A stretch of 64,000 nt of DNA from Prostheceraeus crozeri (taxonomy: Eukaryota; Platyhelminthes; Polycladida; Euryleptidae), in NCBI GenBank assembly GCA_907163375.1, contig CAJQUW010006858.1, forward strand, positions 1-64,000. Reading direction: 5' to 3'. This document shows positions 30,286 to 39,478 of the stretch, piece after piece. The notes beneath the pieces were generated by a model. The model had not been told where the DNA came from. It was given only the letters and a program-made list of their open reading frames with translations, and made no database searches. Numbering within the stretch: position 1 is the stretch's first letter; each line of letters opens with the position of its first letter. A program made the position numbers and the translations under genes.

Positions 30286-30580
30286 TTAAGATTTGCATAG
30301 TAGGGCGATGAACTCACGACGAATAAATGTCATGATGGAGCGATGTATATATCTTCTATACTTCTCCCAATTGTATTTGCGAAATGAGAAACAGTTTGCG
30401 GAATGAGAATGGTAGATTTGAATTTCATTTCTGTAATGTTGAAGCCAAACTTGATCACCCAAGGAGATGAATCTTAATGTTTCAAAATATTCCAAATCCC
30501 TCATGATATCATTGAGGTTGACAAATTGTCGCCATGTTAATGTAATTTCTCTTGATGTATGACCATGAGAATTTTTGAAA
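30286..30580 (-). pseudogene. PC4-like protein 2 (left arm, incomplete)
   Basis: Paralogue of PC4-like protein 1, with REITLTWRQFVNLNDIMRDL, ISLGDQVWLQHYRNEIQIYH and NWEKYRRYIHRSIM. It spans the single-copy centre of the palindrome and looks incomplete. Confidence 0.45.
30488..30572. other. Single-copy centre of the Polinton palindrome
   Basis: 85 bp that are not mirrored. On either side the arms begin with TTTCAAAA/TTTTGAAA. It would be the loop of a hairpin if one strand folded back. Confidence 0.85.
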
Positions 30581-30714
30581 CATTAAGATTCATCTCCTTG
30601 GGTGATCAAGTTTGGCTTCAACATTACAGAAATGAAATTCAAATCTACCATTCTCATTCCGCAAACTGTTTCTCATTTCGCAAATACAATTGGGAGAAGT
30701 ATAGAAGATATATA

Positions 30715-32423
30715 CGTGGTGTGATCCAAAATGTCCCGGACTAACCTACTTGCAGATAACCTGTGATAACGAATACTACTTCAGATGTAAATTTAGGTCT
30801 TTAAGGCATGAGAAATATGGTCGCCGAAATTTTTCCGGTCAGTTTTCTATTTTTAAAAAATATTTTTACATTTTAACATGAATTTCTGTATTTTCTGAAT
30901 TGATCGAGATCCGATTTGTCTTATTGTTATAGTTAGATTGATTTTGATTTGTACCTTATTTGACGGATATCTTTGCCATGAATATTGCACGTCTTTTGTT
31001 AATTGCTTCATGTGTTACGATATCAATCAGTGAAGTTCATTCAGCACGCATTCATTAAGAAATTCGTGTCAACGATGGTTCTTTGTTCTATCAGTTTTCA
31101 TGATGGATGTGACAAGCGTGTCTTCAGTCGAATATCGCAGTGTGATACGATACCTCCTGATCCGCGGCTTCGCTAATGGTGACATTCTAAAGGAATTAAG
31201 CCTGGCATATGGAAGCAAAGCTCCATCGAGAACTACTGCTTATTTCTGGATAAGCGAATTTAAACGCGGAAGACAATCTGTGGAGCAAGATTTTTCAACT
31301 GTTGGTCGGCCGCAGGAGATTCCGGAAGAGAAATCGAGTCAGTGCGATGAAGTGATTACAGCACACAGAAGGATAACCATCCGTGAGTTGTCAAGAGAGT
31401 TGCGAATCAGTTATCACTCCTGTTATGACATCATCGAAAGACTTGGATATCGCAAACTGGCATCACGTTTCGTACCGAAGTTTCTGTCACCTGAAATGAA
31501 GGAGAACAGACTTCTGGCGGCACAGTCAAATTTGGATCTCCTCGAAATGCACGGAGATCAGTTTCTGAACTGCATCCTTACAGAGGATGAAACACCTTTA
31601 AGTTTGTATCTGCCTCAAAGTAAGCGAGAATCTGCAGAGTGGCGAAAATCAGGCGAGTCTGCCCCTTTGAAAATGCGATCCGGAACAACATATCGCCGGT
31701 CGTTGATGCTGACGGTCTTTTGGAACGCTTCGGGAATCCAACTGGTTGACTTTGCGGATAAAGGAGTAAGAATCAATAGCGAATATTATTCCAATCTGTT
31801 ATCTGAAGCGAGGAAGAAAATGAGAAAGCCACGAAACATTCCCCTCTACTTGCTTCATGACAATGCTCCGATTCACACCTCGCAGGAGACAACCAATGCC
31901 TTAACGAGAAACGGATTTCAACTATTGAGCCATCCTCCTTATTCACCTGACTTGGCCCCAAGTGACTTCTATCTGTTTAGATTCCTCAAAAAGCATCTTC
32001 GTGGACACCATTTTGAATCGCCAGTTGAACTGCGGGATGCAGTTACTGAGTTTTTTGATTCTTTGACACCGGAATTTTTTCATAAAGCTTTTTGTGAATT
32101 GAGACTTCGTTGGCAAAAAGTGACGAATGCTAACGGCTCATACATTGAAAAGTAAACTGTTTTCTGGAACAAAACATTTGTTTTTCCGTTAATTATTAGT
32201 CAGGTTATTAGTGATAGCTTAACTGTCAAGTTAATCTAAATATATTAATTCTAAATCGCTAGAATTTATAGGAAAATCTTGAAATTCAGACAAAAATGTT
32301 TGAAAAATGTTGAGAAACCATATTTCTCATGCCTTAAAGACCTAAATTTACATCTGAAGTAGTATTCGTTATCACAGGTTATCTGCAAGTAGGTTAGTCC
32401 GGGACATTTTGGATCACACCACG
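30715..32423. mobile_element. mariner transposon in the right arm
   Basis: 1,709 bp with perfect inverted terminal repeats of 106 bp (30715-30820 and 32318-32423, beginning CGTGGTGTGATCCAAAATGT) and TA duplicated on both sides (30713-30714, 32424-32425). The empty target is preserved in the left arm (GATATATACATCGCTCC), proving that it inserted after the palindrome formed. Untranslated stretches 30821-31099 and 32156-32317 hold no other gene. Confidence 0.97.
31100..32155 (+). CDS. mariner transposase, DD34D, apparently intact
   Basis: 351 residues from the ATG at 31100, the usual mariner length. The N-terminal HTH pair (YRSVIRYLLIRGFANGDILK and the RRITIRELSRELRIS stretch) binds the inverted repeats. 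The catalytic triad lies in ILTEDETPL (first D), LLHDNAPIH (second D) and the SPDLAPSDFYLF block (third D, 34 residues after the second). WVPHEL-type linker residues are replaced by FVPKFLSPEMK. No stop or frameshift is present, which together with identical ends suggests recent activity. Confidence 0.95.
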   Translation: MMDVTSVSSVEYRSVIRYLLIRGFANGDILKELSLAYGSKAPSRTTAYFWISEFKRGRQSVEQDFSTVGRPQEIPEEKSSQCDEVITAHRRITIRELSRELRISYHSCYDIIERLGYRKLASRFVPKFLSPEMKENRLLAAQSNLDLLEMHGDQFLNCILTEDETPLSLYLPQSKRESAEWRKSGESAPLKMRSGTTYRRSLMLTVFWNASGIQLVDFADKGVRINSEYYSNLLSEARKKMRKPRNIPLYLLHDNAPIHTSQETTNALTRNGFQLLSHPPYSPDLAPSDFYLFRFLKKHLRGHHFESPVELRDAVTEFFDSLTPEFFHKAFCELRLRWQKVTNANGSYIEK

Positions 32424-32507
32424 TACATCGCTCCATCATGACATTTATTCGTCGTGAGTTCATCGCCCTACTATGCAAATCTTAATCAGACATGACTACC
32501 ACACATC

Positions 32508-33158
32508 ATGAGTTGGAAATTAGATTCCCTACAACGTATTGAAACGGATCATGATCGAAACGTCTATTTCAAAGATTCAACTGGAAATGTGAGAAGAGAG
32601 TTTGCTTTATCTTATCGTCATTTTCAATCTCTACATCATATCATGAAGGACTTGAAATACTTCTATATGAAAAGACATTCACGTATTGGAAATCGCATCT
32701 GGCTGCGCGTCAACAATCGGCGAATTCAACTCTATCATTCCCAACTTCATACTAACTTCACATTTCATCAAGGTAGTTGGGAAAAGTATAAAAGGAAGGT
32801 ACATCGCTCAATTTACTCATTCTTTCATCATGAAGCGCCATCGCTACACCATCGTCAACATTCTCCGTCGCTTCAGACTCTACACCAAAATCGATCTCAC
32901 AACATTACACCAACAGCTTCCAAACAGCAAGTATTACCCGGGCCGTCCTCAAATGTTAGTGGTGAAGATGAACAATTCACGGAATCTTCAACTCTTCCCA
33001 AATGGGACTGTACAGATTCTCGGCGCCCTTTCTCATTCATCGGCGCAGTCAATGCGCTTAGAGCTACAAAGACTACTACGTCGGATATGGAAGAGGGAGA
33101 GGTGTGTGATGTCGAATCTGACTGTGGACAATATGGTGATCTCTACTCAATTGAGTGA
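32508..33158 (+). CDS. PC4-like protein 1 (right arm)
   Basis: Identical mirror copy, overlapping the TBP-like gene by about 330 nt in a different frame. Looks whole. Confidence 0.5.
   Translation: MSWKLDSLQRIETDHDRNVYFKDSTGNVRREFALSYRHFQSLHHIMKDLKYFYMKRHSRIGNRIWLRVNNRRIQLYHSQLHTNFTFHQGSWEKYKRKVHRSIYSFFHHEAPSLHHRQHSPSLQTLHQNRSHNITPTASKQQVLPGPSSNVSGEDEQFTESSTLPKWDCTDSRRPFSFIGAVNALRATKTTTSDMEEGEVCDVESDCGQYGDLYSIE
32787..32795 (+). promoter_or_regulatory. TATA box before the TBP-like gene (right arm)
   Basis: TATAAAAGG lies 43 bp upstream of the ATG at 32830, the mirror being near 29976-29984 in the left arm. It falls inside the coding part of the PC4-like gene (the WEKYKRK codons), so it could be partly coincidental; if used, the leader would be only about 10 nt. 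Confidence 0.45.
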
Positions 33159-33375
33159 CAGTCTATCATTTTTGAAGATTCGTACCAGCAGTTACAGTTT
33201 GTGTTATGAACCCGAACTTTTTCCTGCAGCTCTCATTAGTTGTTGGTTACCTGTGCATGTGGCAATCTTTCATAATAGTAAAGTGATCATTACTGGACTA
33301 AAATCTCATGTACAAGCAAATATGATCCTAGACTATCTCATTGAGTATGTACGTACCCAGCGGAGTGTAAAATAA
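32830..33375 (+). CDS. TATA-binding protein (TBP)-like protein (right arm)
   Basis: Identical mirror copy of the left-arm TBP-like gene with the same two repeats and the YEPELFP word. ATG at 32830; looks whole. A consensus TATAAAAGG (32787-32795) lies 43 bp upstream of this ATG. Confidence 0.85.
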   Translation: MKRHRYTIVNILRRFRLYTKIDLTTLHQQLPNSKYYPGRPQMLVVKMNNSRNLQLFPNGTVQILGALSHSSAQSMRLELQRLLRRIWKRERCVMSNLTVDNMVISTQLSDSLSFLKIRTSSYSLCYEPELFPAALISCWLPVHVAIFHNSKVIITGLKSHVQANMILDYLIEYVRTQRSVK

Positions 33376-33407
33376 AAAACAATTTTTCCAACATGATGTT
33401 TTTATTT

Positions 33408-33863
33408 CTAATCATGATAGAACTTACAAATCATTTTTTCATTAGAGGATGGATTACATGAAAAGTTTTGAATAACAGATGCAAATCGAGATACATGTAA
33501 ACGTCTTAAGATGAAGTACAGTACAAAAGCACCACACGTTGATGAAAGTGGATGTTGTAGTATGCGTTCATTTCGCTGATATTGACGCGTATGTTTTCTC
33601 AACCACTGCTGTGTTGGTATATTTGGAGGTTGAGCAAGAGAGTCAAATAGTTCACCACGTCGGTCTTCTCCAATAAAGATCGCTTTCCAATGCTCACCGC
33701 CTAAATTCTGTGAATGAGTGTTTAGCACAATAAAGATGGGATAGTGATTTACTGCAGGTGGTAAGGTATCGAGTGAATAGACATTATCGAAAGCTTTCAA
33801 CGTCGCTTCGTCTGCATTACGCTGCACTTTAGTCTTAATATCGTCAGCAGTCAACCAACTCAT
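33408..33863 (-). CDS. Adenain-like cysteine protease (right arm)
   Basis: Mirror copy with the same His, Asp, Gln and Cys; it ends two residues earlier than the left-arm copy. Looks whole. Confidence 0.9.
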   Translation of the reverse strand: MSWLTADDIKTKVQRNADEATLKAFDNVYSLDTLPPAVNHYPIFIVLNTHSQNLGGEHWKAIFIGEDRRGELFDSLAQPPNIPTQQWLRKHTRQYQRNERILQHPLSSTCGAFVLYFILRRLHVSRFASVIQNFSCNPSSNEKMICKFYHD

Positions 33864-35140
33864 TAACGATTATACTGAAGAATCACGTCACGATACTTTG
33901 TAATTTCAATATTTGAATCGAAGACTGCATAAATTAATACATTGATCGTCTCAGGTAGTGTTCTTTTGAACGTCAAATCCAAACGAATATTATGAGGCAC
34001 GTTCGCTTGACGATAGGGTGCACTAATATCGCTGTCAGCAGTCAAATCAAATGCATAAATAGTATATCCACTCTTAAACTCTTTCATAGTCAGTCCGTTG
34101 GTGTCATCCGTATTGTAAAAGCCAAAAACATCCATAAAATCAACATAACTGCGCATAAATTGATCCGAAGCAAAATCTGGTTTGTAGGGTGGACCAGGAT
34201 GACTCACACCATTTACACGTAAAGCAATTTCACTTAACTGATTGTGTTTAAAATTGAAAGGATTCTTCTTTATATTACCATTAAATGCATCATTTTCAAC
34301 CATTGCCACCATGAGGAGCTTCGGTGCTTCCGATGGAAAGAGGCCATCTTTCATGAAACTCTTTTGATCTTTCGGAATTGTAAAGGTGAGAAGCTTTGTA
34401 TGCTGAACGGGGTAAATGGCATTTTGGCGGTTAAGGCCTTCAGCATGCCCTCTAATGACACTTGGATTCGGTACTACTCGACGAATGTAAAGTGCAATAT
34501 CTTCCACATGAATTCTAAAATTGTCAACTTTAGCAAATGCATTCAGCGCAAATTCAGGCTTATTCAATGTCAGCTTGAGTCGCATGCTGGTATTACAGAG
34601 TAAAAACTTTGACTGTCTAAAGAAGTCTAAATTCAGCGGACCATATAGCTGACATACTCTACTATCTTTAATCATAGCAGATCGCTTTACAAAGCCACTG
34701 TTTGTTTCAACATCAAATTTTCCTGCTTCATCTCTGTACCATCCCATGGCTTCCATATGACTTTTTTGTGCTGCTGGATGAAACTGTGATACATGATTGA
34801 AATATGATTTATAGGGATAATCGCTTTGACCACCTTCCACCTGCTGCTCTCCAATCGTTAGAGAAACATCGCGAAGTAATGTAGTCAATGGTAAATTGTT
34901 CAGTCCAACTTTATGTGCATCGTCAATAGCAGTTCCATCTGCTTGCTGAATTCTAAACCTCAAATCAAGCATCGCATAACTCAAATCTATGTAGTCATCA
35001 CTACCACCAGGAATAACAAATTCAATGGGGCCAGCATTCTCAGCTGTTCGAGGATGATAATCTACAATACTTGAACTAAGAATATCTGTCTGTATGGCTT
35101 GTTGATCAAACAAACAAAAACCGGAAGTTTTACACTCCAT
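33863..35140 (-). CDS. Jelly-roll capsid protein candidate, F54H12.2-like (right arm)
   Basis: Mirror copy with one Asn/Lys difference (AGKFDVET against AGNFDVET). Looks whole. Confidence 0.8.
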   Translation of the reverse strand: MECKTSGFCLFDQQAIQTDILSSSIVDYHPRTAENAGPIEFVIPGGSDDYIDLSYAMLDLRFRIQQADGTAIDDAHKVGLNNLPLTTLLRDVSLTIGEQQVEGGQSDYPYKSYFNHVSQFHPAAQKSHMEAMGWYRDEAGKFDVETNSGFVKRSAMIKDSRVCQLYGPLNLDFFRQSKFLLCNTSMRLKLTLNKPEFALNAFAKVDNFRIHVEDIALYIRRVVPNPSVIRGHAEGLNRQNAIYPVQHTKLLTFTIPKDQKSFMKDGLFPSEAPKLLMVAMVENDAFNGNIKKNPFNFKHNQLSEIALRVNGVSHPGPPYKPDFASDQFMRSYVDFMDVFGFYNTDDTNGLTMKEFKSGYTIYAFDLTADSDISAPYRQANVPHNIRLDLTFKRTLPETINVLIYAVFDSNIEITKYRDVILQYNR

Positions 35141-35142
35141 GA

Positions 35143-35598
35143 TTAGAAGTTATAGCAGCGTCGTCGTTTAGCGCCTGATGAATGATTAGAGCCTCTACGA
35201 CGTTTGCGTGAATGCCTTTTGACTGAAGATCGCACCTTACCAGCTCCGCGATGTTTCCTCCTTCCTTTATTCATTCGTTTAGGTGATTTCTTTCCTTGAG
35301 TAACACCAGCAATGGTCTGCTTCAATGTTTTTAAACCGCGTTCCTTCCCACGATTCAACAAACTGCTCTTAAAACTTCTACCTCTGGAAAGATCACTAGC
35401 AACATCACCAGCAAAGCCAACGGCATTACTTAAAACATTTCGTTTTAAAGATCTACCGACATTGGATATGAGAGGTGCTACAACAGATTTCAGTGCACCA
35501 AGTATGCTACCTCCACGTTGGCGGCGAGCACCGATGTAAATTTGTCCTCCGCCACTTACGTAGGAGGGTCGTGAATAAAATGAGGCAGTTGGATTCAT
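35143..35598 (-). CDS. Basic core/minor virion protein (right arm)
   Basis: Identical mirror copy; looks whole. Confidence 0.65.
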   Translation of the reverse strand: MNPTASFYSRPSYVSGGGQIYIGARRQRGGSILGALKSVVAPLISNVGRSLKRNVLSNAVGFAGDVASDLSRGRSFKSSLLNRGKERGLKTLKQTIAGVTQGKKSPKRMNKGRRKHRGAGKVRSSVKRHSRKRRRGSNHSSGAKRRRCYNF

Positions 35599-35639
35599 AG
35601 CTCAAACCCTAAACATTGTTAGTTACAACTTTGCATGAA

Positions 35640-36728
35640 TCACTGTCGATCACTTAGATGAAAGATGTCGGCACGACGCATCCAAGAGTTCATACTTGAA
35701 GGATAACCAGTCCATTTAACAAGACACCATTCTTCACCTTGCCGTTTTTTACATCGAATGATTTTCTCTACCAAATATGTTTCACTTTCAGTGACTACCT
35801 CAATCTCATCGCGGTAAAAGCTACCCTCAATTTCTTCATTATCGTAATCTTTCAACTTGTAGGTGGTCGGAGAGTCTTTTTGATTAATCCTTGATACTGT
35901 AAATACCTCCTCTGTCCAATTCGGGAGGTACCCTTTAGCAAAAACACTTTTCACTTTTGAGATACGAACTTTATCGCCAATTTTCACATCACTTTTCACA
36001 TGAGTGCGTTTACGTTGGAATGATTCGCGCACTTTATCTACATTGTCAGCATTTACATCTACTGGTCTGAGTCCAATAGAACGATGGATAGAGTGATTGT
36101 AGGCATGGAGTGTATCTTGTAGAACCTTTGTCCAATTTTGTGTCAAGTTGGCAGTAAAATGTCGCCACAAGCGATTTTTTAATGTGCGATTAAAACGTTC
36201 AACGAGTGCAGCTTTATAAGCGCTCTTTACACTAAACAACTCAATGTCATGCCTCTCAAATAATCTTGTCACATGCTGATTTTCAAACTCTTTTCCTTGA
36301 TCACTCTGAATTCTTTTTGGAATGCGACCTTCTCGAAAAATTGTTTGGAATGCTTTTGCTACTCCTTTCCCTTCTTTAGTTTTTAAAGGTTGAGCCCACG
36401 CATAACGCGAGAAAATATCAATGACGGTTAAAATAAAATTATTGCCCGAGTTATGTTTTGAAATGGAGGCAACATCACACAAATCTGCTTGCCACTGTTC
36501 ATCGATGTCATGAACAATATAATGGCGGGTGCGGTACTTCTTTTTCGCTTGTTTGTGGAGTGTATAGGTAGCCTGACCCTTTAACCATCGTTTCACTTGT
36601 GATTGTGGAAGACCACTCGCTTTTGATAATTTCTTGATAGATGCAAATCCTGCCGGATGTTTTACATCATAATAGATTGACTTCAAACGTTCAGTCGATG
36701 ACGGCTGACTCTTTTTCCTCCTTCTCAT
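35640..36728 (-). CDS. Integrase with chromodomain (right arm)
   Basis: Inserts the element into host DNA and makes the 6-bp duplication. Preferred start is the Met of MRRRKKSQPSS (36728); a longer frame from 36860 adds a weakly supported leader. An N-terminal HTH-like stretch (IKKLSKASGLPQSQVKRWLK) is followed by the RNase H-fold core with D (WQADLCD), D (IQSDQGKEF) and E (ALVERFNRTL), and a basic C-terminal domain (VKIGDKVRISKVKSVFAKGY). The last 55 residues are a chromodomain (YLVEKIIRCKK, WCLVKWTGYPSSMNSW), as in chromoviral Gypsy integrases and several Polintons; it may guide integration to methylated histone H3. About 360 residues. Looks whole. Confidence 0.93.
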   Translation of the reverse strand: MRRRKKSQPSSTERLKSIYYDVKHPAGFASIKKLSKASGLPQSQVKRWLKGQATYTLHKQAKKKYRTRHYIVHDIDEQWQADLCDVASISKHNSGNNFILTVIDIFSRYAWAQPLKTKEGKGVAKAFQTIFREGRIPKRIQSDQGKEFENQHVTRLFERHDIELFSVKSAYKAALVERFNRTLKNRLWRHFTANLTQNWTKVLQDTLHAYNHSIHRSIGLRPVDVNADNVDKVRESFQRKRTHVKSDVKIGDKVRISKVKSVFAKGYLPNWTEEVFTVSRINQKDSPTTYKLKDYDNEEIEGSFYRDEIEVVTESETYLVEKIIRCKKRQGEEWCLVKWTGYPSSMNSWMRRADIFHLSDRQ

Positions 36729-36906
36729 CTTTTTGTTTTCTTGCCTTTCTACATTTACAACAACTGCAGCATTTAGCTTTAGCGGTTTTGCGATCGTGTT
36801 CACATTGCTTAGGGGTTTCATTATGAGAGCTGGCGCAGCAAGTGCAAGTGACAACGACATTCACCTCTGGCGGCTCATTACATGGCAAGCAACACATCTG
36901 CTTCAT
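36691..36906 (-). CDS. Small cysteine-rich protein (right arm)
   Basis: Identical mirror copy of the cysteine-rich frame. Confidence 0.35.
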   Translation of the reverse strand: MKQMCCLPCNEPPEVNVVVTCTCCASSHNETPKQCEHDRKTAKAKCCSCCKCRKARKQKDEKEEKESAVID

Positions 36907-36907
36907 A

Positions 36908-37600
36908 TTAATAGTCTGAGAACATGTATTTCCTAGGAGGAGCTGTTTTACGTTTTCCTTTTACCAGTTTTAGTGGCGATGTAGATCTACGTCGAGTTCT
37001 TCCTCTTGTTTGCTTAGTGAGTGTGGGAGGGGATGTAGCAGGTGACGTCTTAAACCAATTTGTTGGCATTTTCATCGCCTGAAGCATTGGAGTAGTAGCC
37101 ACTGTTGAATCAAGTTCTTTCAATGTCTCATTATTTAAAGCAAATTTTGGCACATTATGCTTTTTCAATAGTTTAAGAAAGTATGACCAACCAGGTGGAA
37201 CATAGCCCTGACGGCGCTTTCTACGTGTCGCATACTGAATCAAGTCTTCATAACGTGAAGCATCAATCACTTTATTTTCATCTGTAATGATTTTTCCTCT
37301 ATCATTTACATTGAGATGGGGTTCAATACTGTTGAAAAGAGATATGGCATGTGCGCGAGATGCTAAAGGTGTAGCAGTCGATACAGAGTCACGCATCTTA
37401 TTCTTCAAGTTTTTCAATTGCTCAACAGTTTCCGATTGTAATAATACAGCACGATGTGGATCTTTGATGTGAACATTTTGCTGATAGTCTATTTCTTTCC
37501 TATACATTTGATTTGCAAGAGGTTGCTTTACTTGCTGCATGGCAGTCAATTGTACATATTCATCCTGAGGAATAACAATCATGCGAGAATAAGAACTCAT
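36908..37600 (-). CDS. Conserved Polinton protein C (right arm)
   Basis: Mirror copy, with one Glu/Lys difference from the left arm in the NVNDRG block; looks whole. Confidence 0.7.
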   Translation of the reverse strand: MSSYSRMIVIPQDEYVQLTAMQQVKQPLANQMYRKEIDYQQNVHIKDPHRAVLLQSETVEQLKNLKNKMRDSVSTATPLASRAHAISLFNSIEPHLNVNDRGKIITDENKVIDASRYEDLIQYATRRKRRQGYVPPGWSYFLKLLKKHNVPKFALNNETLKELDSTVATTPMLQAMKMPTNWFKTSPATSPPTLTKQTRGRTRRRSTSPLKLVKGKRKTAPPRKYMFSDY

Positions 37601-38214
37601 AGTTTGTAGATAATCATGGGAGTTTTCAAAATATCACTTCGAAATCTAAATTCTTCCGGACACTCTTGCGTAAAGTCAATGAATAGGTAACCGTGCGGTT
37701 TTTCAGTAGCTGCTTGAAAAATTTCAATTAAGGCTTTTGATCCTCTGGGTGCAACTTGTCGCGCTAAAATTTCAAATTGACTTTTATCTCGCGGATTCTT
37801 GAAAATAGCATAATAGTGTGTATTCAGGTTTCGTGTACGAGCTTCTTTTCCATCAGGAAACAAATTTTGTGTAATATAGATGATAAAACACCTTTTATGG
37901 TGTGCTGCGCGAGTGAACATATCTGTAACATCTTTTGAATTCTTACTTTCTTTTAATAAATCATCCAATACAACAACATCATTAGACTGAAGTTTATCCA
38001 CTGGAATAATTCCTTCATGTCGAATAAAGTTGCGACTTTGCAATTCCTGAAACAGCGACGGTTGATAAATACCATAACACCAAATCACTCGATTGATAGG
38101 TTCCTTAAACAACTCCCTTCTTTTATCCAATAAATTCAGCGTGAAAACAGTTTTACCTGCATGAGATGGACCTGATACAGTCAGAACTTTATCACATTGA
38201 AGTCTGAAATCCAT
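37597..38214 (-). CDS. A32-like DNA-packaging ATPase (right arm)
   Basis: Identical mirror copy with the same Walker A and B motifs; looks whole. A longer frame starts at 38262. Confidence 0.92.
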   Translation of the reverse strand: MDFRLQCDKVLTVSGPSHAGKTVFTLNLLDKRRELFKEPINRVIWCYGIYQPSLFQELQSRNFIRHEGIIPVDKLQSNDVVVLDDLLKESKNSKDVTDMFTRAAHHKRCFIIYITQNLFPDGKEARTRNLNTHYYAIFKNPRDKSQFEILARQVAPRGSKALIEIFQAATEKPHGYLFIDFTQECPEEFRFRSDILKTPMIIYKL

Positions 38215-38245
38215 TTTATTACTTTGAGACTCAACATTTGCATAA

Positions 38246-38602
38246 TTAACGCTTAGAGCCAAAGATATTTCCCAATAGGTTGCCCACGGCAGGAGCTATC
38301 ATTGGAAGTATTGCTGAAAGGAAACCGCCCTTTTGTGTTAGAGTTTTCCTCTTTCTTTGAAGGGCGACTTTAGGATTGGAGATGAAACGCAATTTCGTAG
38401 CATATCGCTTAAGTAACTTTCGTTGTTTTGGCGCTAATTTCTTCGTCCTCAACTTCCTCACATGAGAAATAATTTCACAAATGAATTTATCGTTAGCATG
38501 TCGTATAGCATTGTATCGCTGATTTGCTTTCATTCGTCGGAGAGCTTGAATGGCTGAAGAAAACTTTTGACTTTTACGTTTCGTCATTTTACGTTTCGCC
38601 AT
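38246..38602 (-). CDS. Basic virion protein, pX/membrane-active type (right arm)
   Basis: Identical mirror copy; looks whole. Confidence 0.6.
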   Translation of the reverse strand: MAKRKMTKRKSQKFSSAIQALRRMKANQRYNAIRHANDKFICEIISHVRKLRTKKLAPKQRKLLKRYATKLRFISNPKVALQRKRKTLTQKGGFLSAILPMIAPAVGNLLGNIFGSKR

Positions 38603-38654
38603 TTTCCGTGTTAGTCTTTGCTAAAACCTATCTTTACCACATTTGCATAGGTAC

Positions 38655-38984
38655 TAACTATTGCGACATAAGTGACACTCGAAATGAGCAATGTCACAGT
38701 GGTTACATTGGCAAAGTTGAATGCAATTACGTATGAAACAGCGTTGACAAAAAGCATGCTTACATCTCTTGAAGATGCGCTTTTCATTTCCATCCTTTCG
38801 CTTACATACATCGCAACACATAGTTTTCACCGTTACTGATGTCTATAGCAAGTCTTTTTGAAGATATGAATTTGCTAGCCTTTTCTAAATAATAGACGCA
38901 TGTACAGAAGGAATATACTTCGAGAGTGAGCAGACATAGCTCGAAAACCAGTTGTGCTACAATCAAGTACCACTGCATTTTCAA
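38655..38984 (-). pseudogene. Membrane-anchored RING-like gene, right-arm copy (broken)
   Basis: Mirror of the left-arm gene at 23790-24119; the hydrophobic segment and the zinc-ligand cysteines are recognisable but the copy looks broken, with about one break. Confidence 0.5.
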
Positions 38985-39391
38985 TTTTTCTTTATGGAAA
39001 GTTGAATGTGAATATCTGAAATCGCTTCAATCACTAGACTGCTACCATGATGGTTAAATGCGTTAAGACGTTCAGCAATTTTTATCATATGTCTTTTAAA
39101 AAATTCTTCGGGGTGATCTACCACTTCCATTGAATAAGAAGCAAAATGGAAAGAGCGACTTTCCACCTCTTCCTTTCCAAAATGACTAAACTTAATTTTC
39201 GCAACTAATCGCGCCATGATAATGCTATCAGAGAATGTATTCATTAACTCTAGAAATAGAGTGCTAGCATCATCGACCACTGCTTCGATGTCGGTCTCAT
39301 CTTTATGAAAATTTATCACATAATCTTGAACAGCTCCTTTTAAACTTTGCCTATGAAAACGTAATGTTCCGCAGTCGTTTGAGAAAGACAT
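38981..39391 (-). CDS. Conserved Polinton protein B (right arm)
   Basis: Identical mirror copy of the left-arm protein B frame. Looks whole. Confidence 0.55.
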   Translation of the reverse strand: MSFSNDCGTLRFHRQSLKGAVQDYVINFHKDETDIEAVVDDASTLFLELMNTFSDSIIMARLVAKIKFSHFGKEEVESRSFHFASYSMEVVDHPEEFFKRHMIKIAERLNAFNHHGSSLVIEAISDIHIQLSIKKN

Positions 39392-39478
39392 GATCGCCCT
39401 TTAACTAACCCATCCATTGCATGAAAACAACAACTCTTCTCATAGTAACATTTATTGAATAACGGTAACAAGCATGCA

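Larger units (their letters stand above)
20898..30487. repeat. Left arm of the Polinton palindrome
   Basis: A 9.6 kb segment whose reverse complement is the right arm. Coding sequences in the two arms are nearly identical; most encoded proteins match residue for residue, with rare differences such as one Glu/Lys in the 230-residue protein and one Asn/Lys in the capsid candidate. Confidence 0.93.
30573..32486 (+). pseudogene. PC4-like protein 2 (right arm, split by mariner)
   Basis: Mirror copy of the second PC4-like gene, interrupted by the mariner element at 30715-32423. The remainder continues after the TA at 32424-32425 and closes near 32486. Broken. Confidence 0.5.
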
